Below, one piece after another: positions 5,574 to 6,489 of a stretch of 6,489 bases of DNA (the first letter of the stretch is position 1; every line of letters begins with the position of its first letter). Origin of the DNA: an uncultured Bacteroidota bacterium. GTDB lineage: Bacteria > Bacteroidota > Bacteroidia > B-17B0 > Aurantibacillaceae. The translations under genes and the position numbers were made by a program. The stretch covers positions 1-6,489 of the forward strand of contig CAIXZI010000241.1 in the NCBI GenBank assembly GCA_903923915.1, in the 5' to 3' direction. The notes under the pieces are model-generated. The model saw nothing but the letters and a program-made list of their open reading frames with translations, had not been told where the DNA came from and made no database searches.

Positions 5574-5882
5574 TTTCAGCATGTCGACAATTTCAAGTGT
5601 CTGATTGAGTTTATTTGTCATCTGTTCTCGTGTCCAGGCGTAGTCTGAATTACGACTGAAAAAGTCGTATGTTTTCTCGAAAGTCTGTCTAACGGTTTCT
5701 TTTAAGTCGCCATTTGAAATGAAAGAGAAATGTAATTTATAATTGAACCATTTCCACTCTTTGAAGTCAACCGAGTAAGAATTTGCATTGGTCTCGTTAA
5801 TGAAGATGTGAAAAATAGAATCGAGTTTTATTTGATAAGTATGTCCACCGAATTTATTTTTCTCTGTCAATTTGTATATCAT
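5571..5882 (-). CDS. Hypothetical protein (103 aa), second gene of unknown pair
   Basis: I do not recognise this protein. It has 103 residues, no cysteine, no signal peptide and no membrane segment. The N-terminal half is rich in aromatic residues and looks like alternating β-strands (HTYQIKLDSIFHIFI, then FKEWKWFNYKLHFSFI). The C-terminal half looks helical (about residues 59-103). The ATG lies 11 bases after the stop of the 152-residue gene on the same strand, with an AAGACAACAAA leader, so the two are almost certainly one transcript. Its stop codon lies within the boundary repeat. The small two-gene layout within one bounded unit is compatible with a toxin-antitoxin, effector-immunity or defence pair, but no motif supports any of these. 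Confidence 0.75.
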   Translation of the reverse strand: MIYKLTEKNKFGGHTYQIKLDSIFHIFINETNANSYSVDFKEWKWFNYKLHFSFISNGDLKETVRQTFEKTYDFFSRNSDYAWTREQMTNKLNQTLEIVDMLK

Positions 5883-5893
5883 TTTGTTGTCTT

Positions 5894-6352
5894 TTAACTT
5901 GTCGAGTCTTCAGTTTCAAAAAAAGGCGCATTTGGTAAAGAATATTTTCTTCCGCTTGATCCGACCATTGGAGCAAGTTGGAAGCTATATGTTTCAACTT
6001 CAATTTTCTCTTCAAATGTCGCCGTTTTCTTATTAAAGATATAGCATTTCCCATTGTCAAGAAAGTCCGCGACACGATAGGTCAACCGGTGATGTAAATT
6101 ATTTTTGGTGCAAATCTCGTAGCAGTTGATGACAGATTTTTCGCGAACTTCATTTAAAACCAAGCGCATTAGATGAGCGTCTTCTTTTAGGTGCGGATGT
6201 AACTCAAGCCATTCTTCCATGAGTTCCTTAAAGCTGTCAGGAGTTGTGAAAAGGATAAGGTCGTCGTTTTCGTACAGCTTTATTATTGGTAGATTTTTTA
6301 CTATCTCCTTCTTGCTGTCGGAAGTCGCTTGGAATTCTTTGTCTGTTGCCAT
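5894..6352 (-). CDS. Hypothetical protein (152 aa), first gene of unknown pair
   Basis: I do not recognise this protein. It has 152 residues, with a charged, probably disordered first 20 residues, a strand-helix part (PIIKLYENDDLILFTTPDSF, then ELMEEWLELHPHL), and a helix at about 58-75. Cysteines are at 77, 81 and 103, with His87-His88 nearby; C77/C81 form a CxxxC spacing that could bind a metal, but this is not a known motif. There is no membrane segment or signal peptide. The ATG is at 6350-6352, only 24 bases from the unit boundary at 6376, so its promoter must lie largely in the boundary element, where TATATTTG is found at 6453-6460. An overlapping 73-codon frame (5854-6075) is a shadow. 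Confidence 0.75.
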   Translation of the reverse strand: MATDKEFQATSDSKKEIVKNLPIIKLYENDDLILFTTPDSFKELMEEWLELHPHLKEDAHLMRLVLNEVREKSVINCYEICTKNNLHHRLTYRVADFLDNGKCYIFNKKTATFEEKIEVETYSFQLAPMVGSSGRKYSLPNAPFFETEDSTS

Positions 6353-6375
6353 TGTTGTCTAAGTTAATTGTCCAC

Positions 6376-6391
6376 TAAGCTTGCCGCTAAC
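6376..6391 (-). repeat. Right end of unknown-gene unit
   Basis: TAAGCTTGCCGCTAAC complements the left end at 5558-5573 with two mismatches. It runs into element C. Confidence 0.6.
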
Positions 6392-6489
6392 GGTTTGCAG
6401 CTAAGCGAAGATGGCGGATTTACTACCAAACTTCATTTGAAAAACTGCACTTCAAATATACACAAAACTGTCGAGCAGGGCACCAACCC
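6384..6489. repeat. Palindromic boundary element C (partial, cut by window end)
   Basis: It starts with CCGCTAACG, as element B does, followed by GTTTGCAGCTAAGCG and a GGCGG block. The expected right arm ending in GTTAG lies beyond the window. No coding frame of note is present in the 106 bases shown. Confidence 0.5.
6453..6460 (-). promoter_or_regulatory. Predicted -7 element for the unknown gene pair
   Basis: On the minus strand this is TATATTTG, an exact TAnnTTTG match, about 100 bases before the 152-residue gene. It would give a leader containing the element's left arm, which could fold. No convincing TTTG -33 box was seen at 19-21 bases, although TTGG lies near 6484-6487. Confidence 0.35.

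Noticed and set aside
5854..6075. Minus-strand frame of 73 codons rich in Lys and Arg
   Set aside because: It overlaps the 152-residue gene in another frame and has a basic, low-complexity product, so it is a shadow.

Overview
The window looks like accessory DNA from a member of the Bacteroidota. It is AT-rich, most starts have an A-rich leader rather than a Shine-Dalgarno sequence, and two divergent promoters carry exact TAnnTTTG boxes, the -7 element typical of this phylum. The genus cannot be read from the sequence.

Layout from left to right. (1) Positions 2-76 are the last 24 codons of an unidentified gene. (2) Positions 273-3528, minus strand, hold a tightly coupled three-gene restriction-modification operon. 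Its transcription order is a long cytosine-C5 methyltransferase, a second cytosine-C5 methyltransferase, then an HNH endonuclease. Junctions overlap by 1 and 4 bases. The operon is preceded by a 19-bp direct repeat and is bracketed by a 19-bp inverted repeat (75-93 and 3835-3853, 18 of 19 matching), so it may be a transferable unit. (3) Positions 3529-4158 contain no convincing gene but do contain direct repeats, a large imperfect palindrome and a degenerate boundary element. (4) Positions 4159-5403 hold a divergent pair, a short-chain dehydrogenase (minus) and an HxlR-type repressor (plus), sharing a 78-bp promoter region with a clear palindromic operator. (5) Positions 5431-5565 are a long palindromic element. 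(6) Positions 5571-6352, minus strand, are two adjacent small genes of unknown function. (7) Positions 6384 to the end are the start of another such element.

The most interesting structure is the packaging. The dehydrogenase/regulator unit and the unknown-gene unit are each bounded by GTTAGCGG on the left and CCGCTAAC on the right. Beyond that shared core, the two ends of one unit are complementary to each other but differ from the ends of the neighbouring unit. This is what circular-intermediate gene cassettes such as integron cassettes show, although the cores do not match the classical integron consensus and no integrase is in the window. The region reads as an array of exchangeable accessory units: a defence unit, a regulated oxidoreductase unit and an unknown two-gene unit.
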